The position numbers and the translations under genes are program-made. From Theocolax elegans (taxonomy: Eukaryota > Arthropoda > Insecta > Hymenoptera > Cerocephalidae): a stretch of DNA of 64,000 nucleotides. Shown piece by piece: positions 1-12,609 of the stretch. The notes below the pieces were generated by a model. It worked only from the letters and a program-made list of their open reading frames with translations. It did not search any database and was not told where the DNA came from. The stretch's first letter is position 1; the number at the start of each line of letters is the position of its first letter. The stretch is from the NCBI GenBank assembly GCA_026168455.1, contig CM047425.1, forward strand, positions 97,653,580 to 97,717,579. Direction: 5' to 3'.

Positions 1-77
1 TCTGAAAAATAAATTATTTAAAATAAGTATACCTCTAATTTGTAAAATGTATTATATTGCTAGTTATACAACTTTAC

Positions 78-1846
78 CAGATAATCTTTTCTTAATAGTA
101 ACCCTACACCTTGATTGATTTGTCAAAAGACGAAGGGGTATAAGATCTTTGCCCTCAGTACTTTGAACTTCTATTCTTACAGCTTGCCATTCTAATTCCT
201 TAAAGATTAAAAGTTGACCTCTATCAGGATCTTTTACTCTTGTAGTTCTTAAATCACATCGTTGCCATGTTGGAGATTTAGACTCTACCATAATGTGACA
301 AATCTAAAAAAAAAAACAGTATTAATGAATGAATCGAGTAAACTGCAATTACAGAACTTTAAATAAAATACAATACCTGCACATTAGCAATAAATGCAGG
401 ACTTTTAAATATTATAGAAACAGTATTGACAGAAATAGTTATTCCATCAATTATTTTGTGGATTAATGAATATTTTGTAGGTCCTGTATATGAAGACAAA
501 CCTTGTGGGGAAGACATATCTCTTAAATCTTCACATGTTTCTACCTCAATGCGTACCTCATCCAAACTCTACAAAAATGACAATAAAATATTTAATACTA
601 GAATTTATTAATCTTACAATGAATAAATTAATATAATTTATACAACATTTTTAAATAAATAATATACAATAAATAATTACACTAATAGACATTTAAAAAT
701 ATATTGCACAAAAGTATATATAAACTGATGACTCAAGGTTACATTGTGCACTTCATTGTTTGTTATGAATGATAACAAACTAAAATTAGAATACAAAATA
801 AATTGCTACATACCAAAAATATAGGAACATTTTTCAGTTTGGTCCATTGAATACGAAAAGTAACTTTGTTGCACCATGCACTTGTCAATCGAAGCCATGA
901 TGGCAATTCCAATAAATCAGTTAATACAATTTCATCAAGCTCTAAGTTTGTTAGCTCACCCTCCCCTTTAAATGTGCTTAAATTGATTTTATCTGCTGAT
1001 AAATTCTTAGTAAATCTGAAAGAAAAATGTAATAATTTTCTTTATTTTTTTTTTTAATAAAAGATATAATATGCAATTAAATAAGTTTTATAAAAATGAA
1101 AAAATTTAAATAAAAATGTTTATAAAAAGAAAACTTTAGAAAGGCTTAGTGTTTACAATGTCAATAATTTATGAATATATGATAAAAGTTTATACCTATA
1201 TAGAAGGAAAGCAAATTATACAGGAGAAAGTTAGAGAGAAAAATTTTTATGAATACTTTATGAGCTATTATTAATCATTATTTTTGTTATAAAAAAGCTT
1301 GTCATATCTAATAATAAATTTCTATCTTATTTTTATAACCATTGGCTGCATTATACATTCAATTTAATGATAACTAATAGCTGTCAAGACATAAATTAAA
1401 CACCAAAAATATTTGAGTTTAAGAATATTTATAGTCTCTAATGGAATGTTTACATTTACATAAATAATTTTTCATATTAATATACAAAAAAAATAATGTT
1501 TATAACAATTAATTAATATCATTAACAATTAAGCAAAGCATAAATTTTACCCATTTTAATTATGGTGTCCAGATGCGATATTATCGATTTTTTACTATGA
1601 ATTAAGACGAAAGGACACGTGAAAAGAAAATCATATAAAAAAGTAAATGCAATAAAAAAATCAATTCGTCCATTTTATTGTATAAGGGCGACTTAGCGTA
1701 ATCTCAGTTAAGAAGCTTACTTCTAAGAAAGTATATATATAAGTAGTGCTATAATAATATTGAAAAAAAATTAACGAGGTGGCAGGGTACGTCGGTACTC
1801 ACCTCGACAGATGTTTTAATAACTGATTTTTGATGATAGACACCAT
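78..1846 (-). CDS. BLTP3/UHRF1BP1-like bridge-like lipid transfer protein, N-terminal part (partial)
   Basis: Four coding exons are joined on the minus strand: 1846-1803, 1015-814, 568-377 and 303-78, with frame kept at every GT-AG junction (44, 202, 192 and 226 nt, about 221 codons). The gene continues beyond the left edge: exon 4 ends at a GTAAAG donor in phase 1. The protein starts MVSIIKNQLLKHLSRFTKNL and continues through LSADKINLSTFKGEGELTN, the chorein-type N-terminus of the UHRF1BP1/UHRF1BP1L (SHIP164, BLTP3) group. Later segments RIQWTKLKNVPIFL, EVETCED and RVKDPDRGQLLIFKELEWQ also match that family as I remember it. Family members are rod-shaped proteins with a hydrophobic groove that move lipids between membranes, linked to endosome and Golgi traffic. 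The first exon carries only 15 codons, so ORF callers miss it. The gene is head-to-head with GNL2. VPS13 itself is less likely because the exon 3-4 segments fit BLTP3 better. Confidence 0.88.
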
Positions 1847-2594
1847 TTTTCCACCTTACTTGGTTTACCCTCTGTGTCTTCAGAGAAACATTGTTGATAA
1901 CTATATGGCGATACGAAGCGAAGAGAAAATTATTCCTCAACGCACACGCCAGGAGAGTGAAAAAATGAAAGAGAAAAGAGCACGCGCGTAGTACTTATAG
2001 AATGCGAATGGAGCTGACGATTTCGGGGGGACTGCGCAAGGTTGAGAACCCAGGGCGCTGCCTTTTTTCATTCTGCTATGATATCCTATAATACGAAGTT
2101 GTTCGATGCTCTTCTCTCGAGAAATATATTACATCGAAATTATTGAGCAACTTCACGTTGCAGTGCGCACGTGTATATACACATGCCAGATATGCCGACG
2201 TTTGTGGTTATGTTTATTCTAACGTCCTGTGTTTTTCATTGACGAATATATAAATTTGTATTTTGTGATAATTCGATTTTTCTCTTTTTAAATTATTAAT
2301 AAAAAAGGTGAGTAATATATTTACTTCAAAATTTATTTTTGCATCATTGCAATTTTTAATGTATGTATGTACAACGTGTACACAATATTCGTGTGACATA
2401 ACCAGATAAAATTAATAGAATAAATTCATTTTTGTTTAAAAGACGAATTTTATAATACATATGTTGCTTGCTTGTATACTTATAAGTATATACACATTGT
2501 AATACTGTCACTTATTTTACTTTGAAAATTATGTTTATAAATTAATATAAGTACTTCATAAATATAATCTGAAATTAAAACTATTTCAGTCAAA
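1847..2594. promoter_or_regulatory. Divergent promoter region between the BLTP3-like gene and GNL2, with GNL2 5' UTR intron
   Basis: Only 748 bp separate the two start codons, so the genes probably share a bidirectional promoter. A GC-richer CpG-containing core lies at about 1,940-2,070, unlike the AT-rich flanks. No TATA box is obvious in the core. A strong donor (AG|GTGAGT, GT at 2308-2309) and an acceptor (TTTCAG ending at 2589) suggest that GNL2 has a non-coding first exon ending at 2307 and a 5' UTR intron 2308-2589, with the ATG five bases into the second exon. The transcription start sites are not determined. Confidence 0.55.
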
Positions 2595-4724
2595 ATGGGA
2601 AAATCACATTCAGGGGTGAAAGCCCCTCGGACACAGGGCTTTAATCGCTCTGGACACAGTATGAATCCTGAGAGATCAACGGAAGGTCTTAAAGGAGTTG
2701 CAAAAGCAAGAACAAGAAGCACAATAAATAGATTACAAATGTACAGATGTCAAAAGGCAAAACGTAATAAGGTTGGGAAAATTATCAGTCCTGCTCCTTT
2801 CCAAGGATGGCATGCACCTGGAACAATGTCGAGAGTAGAACCTTCACCAAGATGGTTTGGTAATTCAAGAGTAATCTCGCAAAATGCTCTTCAAAAATTC
2901 CAGAAAGAATTAGGGGCAGTTAAAATGGATCCTTATCAAGTGATTATGAAACCTTCTACATTACCAATCACATTGCTTCAAGAAAAAGCAAAAAATGCTA
3001 AAGTGCATATTTTAGATACTGAAAGTTACGATAATGTTTTTGGTCCAAAAAAACAAAGAAAACGACCGAACTTAATTGTATCTTCATACAATGAACTACA
3101 ACAGAAAGCTGAAGAAAAAATAGAAATTTATGATAAAGAAAAAGATAGTAAAGATTTTGATTTAATTAGACCAGATGATGGAGTCAAAGATGCACAGAGA
3201 GATTGGGTTATGGCAGCAGGACAAAGTAAAAGAATTTGGAATGAATTATACAAAGTTGTAGATTCTTCGGACGTTGTTTTACAAGTTTTAGATGCCAGAG
3301 ATCCGATGGGAACCCGTTCACCTCCTGTAGAAAAATATCTGAAAAATGAAAAAGCTCATAAACATTTAATTTTTGTTTTGAACAAAGTTGATCTTGTTCC
3401 TACTTGGGTAACTCAACGATGGGTAGCAATTCTTAGTGCAGAATATCCTACCGTTGCTTTTCATGCTTCTTTAACACATCCATTTGGGAAAGGTTCATTA
3501 ATTAATCTTTTAAGGCAATTTGCAAAATTACATGTTGATAAGAAGCAAATAAGCGTTGGACTTATTGGATATCCTAATACTGGTAAAAGTTCAATAATTA
3601 ATACATTGAGGTCTAAAAAGGTTTGCAATGTTGCACCAATTGCTGGGGAAACAAAAGTTTGGCAGTATGTAACACTCATGAGAAGGATTTATTTAATTGA
3701 TTGTCCTGGAATAGTTTATCCTTCAGCAGAAACAGATACTGAGAAAGTATTGAAAGGTGTAGTCAGAGTTGAACTTATTCAAAATCCTGAAGACTATATT
3801 TTAGCTGTTTTAGAAAGAGTTAAGCCTGAATATATGAAAAAAACTTACAAAATTACAGAGTGGGATGATCATATTGATTTCTTAGAAAAATTAGCTCGTC
3901 GAAGTGGTAAATTATTAAAAAAAGGAGAGCCTGATATTAGTCAAGTTGCTCGTATGGTATTAAATGACTGGCAACGTGGGAAACTACCATTTTATGTTGC
4001 TCCAGCTGGTTTTGAAGAACCAATAGCAAAAAGTTCTATTGTCAAAGACTCTGGTAACGCAAGTACTATAACATCTGATTCAGAAAAGATTAACAAAGAT
4101 GTTAACAATGACTCAGAAAAGACAGCAGTAGGTGTGATCCAAGACTTTAGAAAAATTAGGGTAGGTTTACCATATTCACAGGATGATATGAGAACTGACT
4201 TGCTTCTACCAGATATTAATGTTAGTGAAGATGGTACAAGCAGAAGTGCAAGTCGTTGTACATCTTTTACAGCAGATTCTGAACATGATGATTCTGCCAA
4301 CGAAAATGAAAATGAAATAGTAGAAGACATACAAAATAGTATAAATGAGTCTGACAAGTTTAATGATAAATCTGCTGAAAATTCAAAGGATGAAAATAAT
4401 GAGTCACATTTAGAAGATAATGTAATTAAAACAACAAAAGACAATTTACTTCAAAGTGCTTATGAAGAATTAGAAGAAGAACCTATGGACTCAAGTGATA
4501 GCGAAGTAGAAACTTTAAAATCAAAGTCTACCACAAGTGGTACTTTTAAAGTATCTGATGTAAATAAATCACAGAAAAAAGAACCAAGTAATTTAACAGG
4601 TAAACAACGAAGAGCAGTTGAAAGAGCTAATAAAAGAAAAAAGATTGGTAGTAACTTCTATGAAGTAACTAATGTTAAAAACAGAAATAGGAATAGAAAG
4701 GTACCTAAAGTAAAAAGATTATAA
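2595..4724 (+). CDS. GNL2: GNL2 / NGP1 / Nog2 nucleolar GTP-binding protein
   Basis: A 709-aa protein is encoded in one exon. It belongs to the YlqF/YawG group of circularly permuted GTPases and is the orthologue of NGP1 (yeast Nog2/Nug2), which acts on pre-60S particles and is needed for late nuclear 60S maturation and export. The N-terminal NGP1NT-type region opens [17 protein letters not shown] and contains the [20 protein letters not shown] stretch. The GTPase motifs come in permuted order: G4 NKVD at residues 263-266, then G1 GYPNTGKSS at 325-333, then G3 DCPG at 369-372. The C-terminal third (about 480-680) is acidic and Ser/Asp/Glu-rich, and the tail is basic ([13 protein letters not shown]), as expected for a nucleolar protein. 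The ATG follows a TTTCAG acceptor, so the 5' UTR is probably spliced. An AATAAA lies at 4759-4764, 35 bp after the stop. The length fits animal GNL2 (about 700-730 aa). Confidence 0.97.
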   Translation: MGKSHSGVKAPRTQGFNRSGHSMNPERSTEGLKGVAKARTRSTINRLQMYRCQKAKRNKVGKIISPAPFQGWHAPGTMSRVEPSPRWFGNSRVISQNALQKFQKELGAVKMDPYQVIMKPSTLPITLLQEKAKNAKVHILDTESYDNVFGPKKQRKRPNLIVSSYNELQQKAEEKIEIYDKEKDSKDFDLIRPDDGVKDAQRDWVMAAGQSKRIWNELYKVVDSSDVVLQVLDARDPMGTRSPPVEKYLKNEKAHKHLIFVLNKVDLVPTWVTQRWVAILSAEYPTVAFHASLTHPFGKGSLINLLRQFAKLHVDKKQISVGLIGYPNTGKSSIINTLRSKKVCNVAPIAGETKVWQYVTLMRRIYLIDCPGIVYPSAETDTEKVLKGVVRVELIQNPEDYILAVLERVKPEYMKKTYKITEWDDHIDFLEKLARRSGKLLKKGEPDISQVARMVLNDWQRGKLPFYVAPAGFEEPIAKSSIVKDSGNASTITSDSEKINKDVNNDSEKTAVGVIQDFRKIRVGLPYSQDDMRTDLLLPDINVSEDGTSRSASRCTSFTADSEHDDSANENENEIVEDIQNSINESDKFNDKSAENSKDENNESHLEDNVIKTTKDNLLQSAYEELEEEPMDSSDSEVETLKSKSTTSGTFKVSDVNKSQKKEPSNLTGKQRRAVERANKRKKIGSNFYEVTNVKNRNRNRKVPKVKRL

Positions 4725-5369
4725 ATTATTAATTATTATGTTTTGTAAAATGTATTTGAATAAACTTATTTTTATTATTACAATTAAGTTTAATACATAA
4801 AGAAAAACCTAAAATAAAAATATATGTATGTATACATCTGTTTTTATAAAGTATATTAAATGATAGTATTTATAAGTAAGCATATTAATGTCATGTTGAT
4901 AGTGAAAAAATAATCATAGAATATAGTTTCATTGTATTTTTTTATATTTTATAAATATCATAAAAATAAGTAGTATATAATAAACAGTTATGAAAGGAAA
5001 AATACAAGAACTGAATTAGCTGTATAGTAAAGTTTGTGCTTACTCAAGATAAGAAAATAATTGAAACTTATAATAATATAAATGCATTATTAGTGGATAA
5101 TTATATTTTTTATTTATATCAACAAAAAAAATGAATATTAACTACTGTTTAACGTTGATTAATTACACACACAAGTTTGACACAATGTAATTCAAATTAT
5201 TTTTTTACAAACTTGACATAATATAGAATAAGTAGTCATTGCATAACAATAATGACCTAGGCATTCAAAGATAATTCGTCTCATTTTATGTAATATATAT
5301 AACGGGTTCATTCATAGTATACGCTTTAATATCGCCAATTTGAGTTGTCTCACTTTAAAATTGCACAGC

Positions 5370-5403
<34 letters not shown>

Positions 5404-5782
5404 CCAGATGAGGAATTTTTCATTCCCCAACCTTACGTCTTATAGCTATACATGTACACAAAATCTTATAGTATAGTTATAACAGTATAGTATAAGCTTT
5501 CGTCGAGAGTTGCGCCTCGCGCTCCATCGCGGCATTTAACTTTGACTATTTGTAACAGACGTATCAACAACAAGTTGAAAGTGCTAATTAAAATAGTAAA
5601 TAAATAATCGTTCGTTTGTAAAAATACACTTATTTAATCATAACAAATCAAATTCGTAGCAATATAAATAAATTGAATATTAATACAATCATTGAAAAAA
5701 AACTATCGATTTTAAACAAAATAAAATAACTATATAAATTAAGTTGTACATTTTTCGTGATAAGTGAAAAATATAACGAAAA
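4725..5782. other. Spacer between GNL2 and the kinase-like gene
   Basis: AT-rich spacer. It contains the GNL2 3' UTR with AATAAA at 4759, a GA microsatellite at about 5377-5402 and a short GC-richer patch around 5,503-5,530 that may be part of the promoter of the downstream kinase-like gene. I see no further gene here. Confidence 0.5.
5377..5402. repeat. (GA)n microsatellite
   Basis: An uninterrupted run of GA dinucleotides follows a slightly imperfect start (GACAGAAAGAGAG). It lies about 380 bp upstream of the start codon of the kinase-like gene. Confidence 0.85.
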
Positions 5783-8700
5783 ATGACAAACGACGTAAAA
5801 CCAAGAAGGAATAATGTTGACCCTCGTGAAATCGGAAAGGAGGATTTACAGTTACTTCTGCGACCTAAACTCGGAGAAGAAGTGATTGTGGTGAAAACGA
5901 TGACTTCATCACTTTTGCCTCCGGGTGAAAATTTTGCTTGTTCAATATTTAAAGTCCATGCTGTCATTAAACGAAATAATAATGAACAGGAAGAAGAATT
6001 AAATTTAGTTGCTAAAATGTTCCCTTACGCCGAAGAAGTACGGGCTATTTTTGATTTTGCATTTTTTTTCAAAAAAGAAATATTCTTCTATGAGAAGTTG
6101 ATGCCCACGTTGAAGCAGCTTGAAAAAAATTTTGGCGCCAAAGATGATGAAACTTTTGACGTTACTCCAAAAATTTTTGGTACTCGATTTTCTTTGGATC
6201 CTAATGCTAAAGAAGTCGATGATACTGTTGTTATTGTAATGGAAAATTTGAAAATGCTTGGATATTACACGCTCAATAAAACTGAAGGTATAATTATTCT
6301 TATAGCTTTTAAATTTTTCTCTTCTCAATAAAAGCTTAGTAATTACATATAGAAATAAATGATAACTAATTTTAATTCCAATGTCTTATATCATTTAAAA
6401 ATTTAAGATATATATTACGTCAGTTATGTATTAATAGTTTTACTATTATTGTTCTGGAATTATAAAATGTTTTATTCAGTTAATAAAACGAACTATTATT
6501 TTTGTTGATTTGTCATAGATATAGTCCGCATTATTTCTTTCGATGCGCGATAACGATTAGCTGCAAACGAGACAAGGCTACATGGCATGCTTAGACGGAT
6601 GAATTTTAATAGGATCTTGAACGATAATTTTTGATACCTAAATATAAATTCAATGTTATACTTAATTTTAAATTGCTGAATCTAAATCTTAGATTTTTTT
6701 TAAGAGGATGCTACACGTTTACCGACATTTTCACAATTTTCGTTATTTATTTGCAATTTTCTTATATTTACTAATTATTTCTATCATTGTGCATATACTG
6801 ATCATAGTAAATGTGTGATGACAGCAATAATCATCTAAAAATCAACAACATATTTAAACAATTAAAAATGCAATGTAGGAATCTCTAACTAGTTACGACA
6901 TTCTCTTAATTGTAGCAAGTTTTTATGTTTCTAATCAGAATCAATTGTCACAGTCGATAATAAAAGTTTTTTTTCATGTTACAATTTGATAAAAAAAACT
7001 ATTTTTCGAAGAAATATTTATGGACGCTTAAATTACAAGTGTAAAATAATTATCAAATACTTTTGTCACTGTAACAGTTTTTAGCGTTTACCGTAACGTA
7101 CACATTTACAAGGAAATATCAATGAAAAATTATAAATAGAAATGAAGACATCATAAGTATATAAAATTTTGAGACCGAACAACTTACATACATTAAATAA
7201 GTGATTAAACAACTTGAAATTAATAAACATTTATATAAATGAAAAATATTACGTTTATTTAATTAATCAATTATCGATAACCCACAATGTATTATCAAAT
7301 TTTTGAATCAACGATTGCATAATCATTTTAACACCCGTGATTTTAAACACAACAATTTAATTAAATTTGATATTACATGGTACAATTTATGTATGCAATA
7401 CTTATTGCGTTACAACCATCAACCTTCGTTTCGTTTTTTCTATCTTCATTTCAAAATATTATAAAGACATTACACAGTATAAGTAGTCATTTGTTTATTG
7501 TACTTTGCAGTTATTGTATCAGCACTATTCTAGCCAATTTCGCAGTCACGGTTTTTAATTCATAATTTAGTTTTTTTAAGCTGATGAAGAAAAATTAATT
7601 ACTTAAAAAATGTGTATAAATCATTAATGATATCTTTTTATTATTGATATTATATTAGATGACAAAATTTATAGTTTCAAAAAAATACTTGATAAAATTA
7701 TTAGTAAAATAATAATTTTTCTTTATATTTCTACCGTGCCATTTAAAAATTTGATTTACAATGCATTCGTCTGACAATCTTTAGAAAGTGAAATTGTTAT
7801 CTTAAATTCTTCATTCAGTGTTTATTAATTGATAGTGTCACAATGACTATACAATATTCTTGATGAATATCTTAGTTTAAATATTAGATTATCTTATAAT
7901 TGTATAAATTGATAAATTTTAATAAATAAAATTAATTAAACTATTTATAATATCTGCTGCTGCAATACTTTAAAGAACTAAATGATGTATAATACAATTA
8001 ACTCTGATGATTTTGTTTTCGAAATTACACCGATTATGTTGCTATTTACCTTACTTACAATTTGTAGCACACTGCAAGTTCTCAATTATTCACGTTATTA
8101 ATATATACACACATATTGCATTATAACATTCATGAATACGTAGATAATGTTATAAATTTGAATTTGAAAATATTAAAAATTTGACCATAACAATTGTTTG
8201 TTGTCGATCAATGAACAGTGTAAAAATTTCGCAACTACTGAAATTAAAAGATAAATTTTGTTGAGTTGCATTAAAAAAGAATTTGCATAGAAAAATTAAT
8301 TTTTCTATATAAAAATACTTATTATTTTTAATGGATTGTCACAGGTATGGATCTCGAGCACTCGAAGCTCACAATAAAATCGTTAGCAAGACTCCATGCT
8401 CTAGGAATCGCCTGCAAACATCATCAACCAGAATTTTTCAAGACGGAAGTCCTTGAACATGCAAAAGTAGTACCCTTCCGCGAGGACAATAGCAAAAACG
8501 GTGATATATTCGACTTCATGTTTAATATGCTTCGTAAAGATCCACGCATCGCTGTTCATGAAGATCGTCTCAAACATCTTCTCGCTCCAGAAAAGAAACA
8601 AATGTACTTTGGTTACGTTGCTGAGGAACCTTGGCTATCTATTGTACACCTTGATTTTTGGACGAATAATATATTATTTCATAAAAATAGCCAAGGTATT

Positions 8701-9105
8701 CCCGATTCCGTAAAATTTATAGATTTTCAAAATTATTCATACAACAGTCCACTTAGAGATTTACCTTATTTTTTGTGTACGAGTACGACTCATGAGGTGA
8801 TGACCAGACATTTCAATGAATTATTAGATTTGTATTACGATACTTTTATTCAAGTACTTATTAAGATGAAGTGCGACGTTAAACCTTTTGACAGGGAGGC
8901 CTTTAATAATCAATTAAAAATTGATGCGACCCTTGAGTTCTTTCATAATATTTTGGCGATTAAATTTTTTTGTGCTGAAATTGATACTGAAACGTATGAT
9001 CCAAGTCAAGTGGAGTCGATCGTTATATTTAGTGATTTAAATAAGATGGGTTATGATAAATGGAATCAAATTGTTTTGACCTATATAGAACAAAATTGGA
9101 TTTAG
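5783..9105 (+). CDS. EcKinase / CHK kinase-like protein (DUF227 family)
   Basis: Two coding exons, 5783-6287 and 8345-9105, join in phase 1 across a 2,057-bp intron (donor G|GTATAA, acceptor TGTCACAG|GT) to give 421 aa, the usual length of the insect ecdysteroid-kinase-like family. The join restores the typical family sequence at ...LNKTEG|MDLEHSKLTIKSLARLHA. Kinase-like landmarks are visible: VAKMFPYA as the likely nucleotide-binding lysine strand, KKEIFFYEKLMP, VIVMENL as hinge, the Brenner motif HLDFWTNN (His270, Asp272, Asn277) and the metal-binding IDFQ (Asp295). Catalytic residues are intact, so the protein should be active. Family members phosphorylate small molecules; some phosphorylate ecdysteroids, and roles in detoxification have been proposed. 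The substrate cannot be told from sequence. Family genes often occur in clusters, but this one is single in the window. A candidate poly(A) signal lies at 9495-9500; nearer ones may exist. Confidence 0.92.
6288..8344 (+). other. Intron of the kinase-like gene
   Basis: The intron is AT-rich and 2,057 bp long. Short ORFs occur (for example around 7377-7565), but I see no conserved coding segment, RNA gene or clear transposon end in it. Confidence 0.7.
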
Positions 9106-10988
9106 TGTTGTTTTTACGTTTTATTTATTATACGTGTTACGGTGAAAGTAGGTTTTATTAAAGTTTAATGTTACGAGTATGTGTTAAAAATTCACAGCGT
9201 TTAAGTTTTATACGATGATCATTATTTTTTACTTATAGTTCAAACTAACTTTTATTTGTAAGAATTATTGTTTTACCAATGGATTTAAAGTTATTATTAA
9301 AAATACAAATTTTTAAGAATATTTTTTAAGAGATTTACGTACTTTTTAATTAATTAATTATATCAATGGTTATTTAAAGAAATACTCAATTTTCTGTGAT
9401 TAAGATTAACAACTATAGCATTTGCAAAGTATTGTAAACATTTTTATTAATCGACTTAACTACATATTATCAAAATTTACGAAATATTTTTTTAAATAAA
9501 TTTTATTCAATACTGTTAAATAGATATTTTATTATTGATAATATTATTTATTAACACTATGAATTCAATCAAATATTTGTTTTAAATAAAGGGCAGATGA
9601 TACGATTATTAAATCTCATTCTAAAAATTTAATAATTAATTTATGGCGCCTTTGTAAAGCTTATTTGTGATACGACTAAAATTAACTCTGATGTGCTGTC
9701 AAAATTGAAATTATTTATTTTCTATCCTGAAAATTTTTAACATACTTTGATTTGTATTACACTTTATACAAATTTTATTGTAAATGTTACAACTGTACAC
9801 TTATATTATGTATAATAAATATATATTTTCTGTATAAAGATCTTTTCTCAGTTAGTCCAGTAGTAAGAAGACCCTAATTAATATTAGCTCGTAGCTTCCT
9901 CGTATAGTGTTTATTTATGTTTTTGTTAAATATCTCTTAATGCTATATAACACAACCATATCGTAAACATGTAACACTGTTTCAAGATGTTTTCAATAAC
10001 TTTATTACTTGTTTATATCTCAGTTATTCATTAACAATGATTTTAATATAAAAAAAACAATATCTTTCAATCAAAAATATTAATTGTTTGTATAAAAATA
10101 ATTAACTATTTTTACAGTAACTCATAATTGCAGATGATTAAACAAACCTTACGCGAAAAAATAAAAAAACTCCATAATCTATGCATTACAATGTTCACAA
10201 CATTAAAAAAGATACACTACATCAAAAACTTGCTAATCAATGAAGTAAACTTATACAAACCTAAAATCTTAATATTTCTCTAAAAACTACTGAAAAGTAA
10301 CGAAGTGATATAAGTACTTGAAAAAATTATGCATAAAATTACAATCTCAAATATATTCGAACTATTTGGCCTATGTAACCAGCCAAAAAACTCATCCTAA
10401 ATAATGTTAAAATCTAAATTTTCCAAAATTTTGTACTAAAAATATCAAATTTACGGTCTAAAACGCGCAATCTAAGAAAATCTATTTTTTACATTTAATT
10501 TTTTTTATTTAAGAAGAAAACATAATTAAAGCGCGAACTTTTAACAGCTTAAAGTACTTTGTATTGTCAGTATGCACAATTTTTTTTCAATAAAAAATGT
10601 CGATAATTTTTTGAATTATGGATTATTTAAAAAAAAATACATTTGCTCTACAAACAAAAATACGATTTTCAAAAACCAAAAATGACCTGACTCTAACTTT
10701 AAAGCATTTAAAATCGCTGAAAGTTGCATAAGAATATAGAGTCCAATCGGTTAGATAGACCCAAAGATACGAGATTACCACACACACTTCCAGATATTTT
10801 TTAAAACTTGCATATTTCGAATCCTAGAATTTCAAAACATCAATAAAATATCAAATTAGAAAAATTTTTTTACTATCACAATTAAATTAAAGTACTTATG
10901 GAAAATTATAAGTAGAATAAATGTTAATAATTATGTATTTATTTTAAACGATTTATTATAAAATTAAGTCTAATAGTATAACAATAGT
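9106..10988. other. Convergent spacer between the kinase-like gene and MAK16
   Basis: An AT-rich stretch lies between the 3' ends of two convergent genes. On the minus strand AATAAA occurs at 10957-10952 and 10943-10938, 32 and 46 bp past the MAK16 stop, so these are good candidate MAK16 poly(A) signals. I see nothing else I can name. Confidence 0.55.
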
Positions 10989-12609
10989 CTAATTATAAAC
11001 TTTTTGTGGTGGTTCACTTTCATGTTCATATTCATATTCGATTTCCACTTTCGGTCGTGATTTCGCAGGTGTTTTCTTTTTCTTTGTGACCTTAGGTTTA
11101 CTTTTACCTTTACTCGTAGATGCAACAATATCCTAAAATAAGAAATAAGATTATTTTTTTTACTTTTAAATTTTACATAATTATGGTCACATTTCTATAA
11201 TACTATACGAACCTCAATATCACTTGCATCAGATTCAAAACTACTAGACATTTCAACTGCTTCTTTCAAACCAGAATCACTTTCTTCATCCTGTAAAAAT
11301 TTATGGTTAATTTAAATAATATTGATTAATTAATTTATTAATCATTAAAATTAATAAATTAATAATTGATAAACATTTTAATAAACATTTTAAATTAAGT
11401 ATTTACTAAATTTACGAAATACGTACATTTGATTCCATTTCATATTGATAATTATCATCATCATCATCATCATCTTCTTCATCACTAGCAGCTGCAACAA
11501 ATTGTGGACCATTTAATTCTACTGCTTCGTCAGCTTCCAATTCCATTTCTACTTCCTTCTCAATTTCTTGCCTCTCTTCCTAAAATTAAGAAAAATTCAT
11601 TTTAATAATGAAAGTAATAAATTAAATTATTTTACTTACTTCTTCTTCACTCTCTGCCTCACTTTCTCCTTCCACTTCAACAGCTTCTACTGCTTTCTCA
11701 AATACTTTTTGAGGGAAGTTATAAATATCTTTGTACTAAAAGATATTATTATACATTATTAAAATTTGAATTTTAATCAAATAATTAAATATTATTTTCT
11801 TTATCATTAAATGTCGTCTATTATAATAAAATAATTCAAATGTTGTACCACTCCTTTTTTCAATCGTTCCATTAATTGTTTTTCAATATTAGTATCCAAC
11901 TTTGCAGCAATTAGAGCCTTCTCTTCTCTGCGATTTTCTCGCCTTTCAATCTTTCTTTGTAATGGAATAAGTTTTTTCTGTCTCCTGAGCCTGAGTTTTC
12001 TCATACGTATTAAATATTGTGTAATTTTGACAAACCTTTGTTTACATTTTGCTTTTATAAAACCAGGCCAATAAAGTAAGTTTTCATTGATTTGCTGTAT
12101 AGCCTTTTCAAAATTACGTGATAATTTAACCTTCTCCCACATATTTTTTGGACAATGTATTCTATAATTTATTAATTTATACATCCACATTAATCTCATA
12201 TTTAAATATTATGAAAGAATCAGTTTTTGATATAAGTAACCAAAATTTACCTTTCAGCTGTTCTCATGTACAAAAATATAATACCATTTTCTTCCCTGAT
12301 TGTTGCATATTGACTGTTTGCCAATGGACAGGATGATCGACTACACAAACCTGTGAGATTGTATTCATTTTTACAAAACCTCTGTGATTTTGTACTAAAA
12401 AGAATGATTATACAAATTAAAAATTGTATAGGTACGCATTACATTAATATATTTTTATGTAAAAATGTAAATTATTTACTTGACTTTGAAAGAACAGAAA
12501 GACTTGTTAATTATGCTCCAAACAACCTAAAAGTAAGTAAATGTTAAATGATTTAGATATTTTATATTTTAGCAGGTATTAATAAAATACTTACATCGTC
12601 GTGCTGCAT
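10989..12609 (-). CDS. MAK16: MAK16 ribosome biogenesis protein
   Basis: Eight coding exons on the minus strand keep frame throughout: 12609-12595, 12526-12480, 12394-12251, 12161-11849, 11735-11640, 11579-11427, 11290-11213 and 11132-10989. They total 990 nt and 329 aa (human MAK16 is about 300 aa). The protein opens [20 protein letters not shown]. Four cysteines of the N-terminal metal-binding cluster are present (C16, C28, C38, C43, the last two in LCSRSSC). The conserved core follows: [55 protein letters not shown] and [14 protein letters not shown]. After KDIYNFP the C-terminal half is acidic, with a poly-Asp run encoded by an ATC repeat on the plus strand (11456-11475), then a Lys-rich tail and [12 protein letters not shown]16 joins RPF1 in early 60S pre-ribosomes. 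The first exon has five codons. Introns are short (60-136 bp), in contrast to the neighbouring kinase-like gene. Confidence 0.96.

Noticed and set aside
3992..4444. 150-codon minus-strand open frame within GNL2
   Set aside because: A mirror of the Ser/Asp-rich coding strand of GNL2, not a gene.
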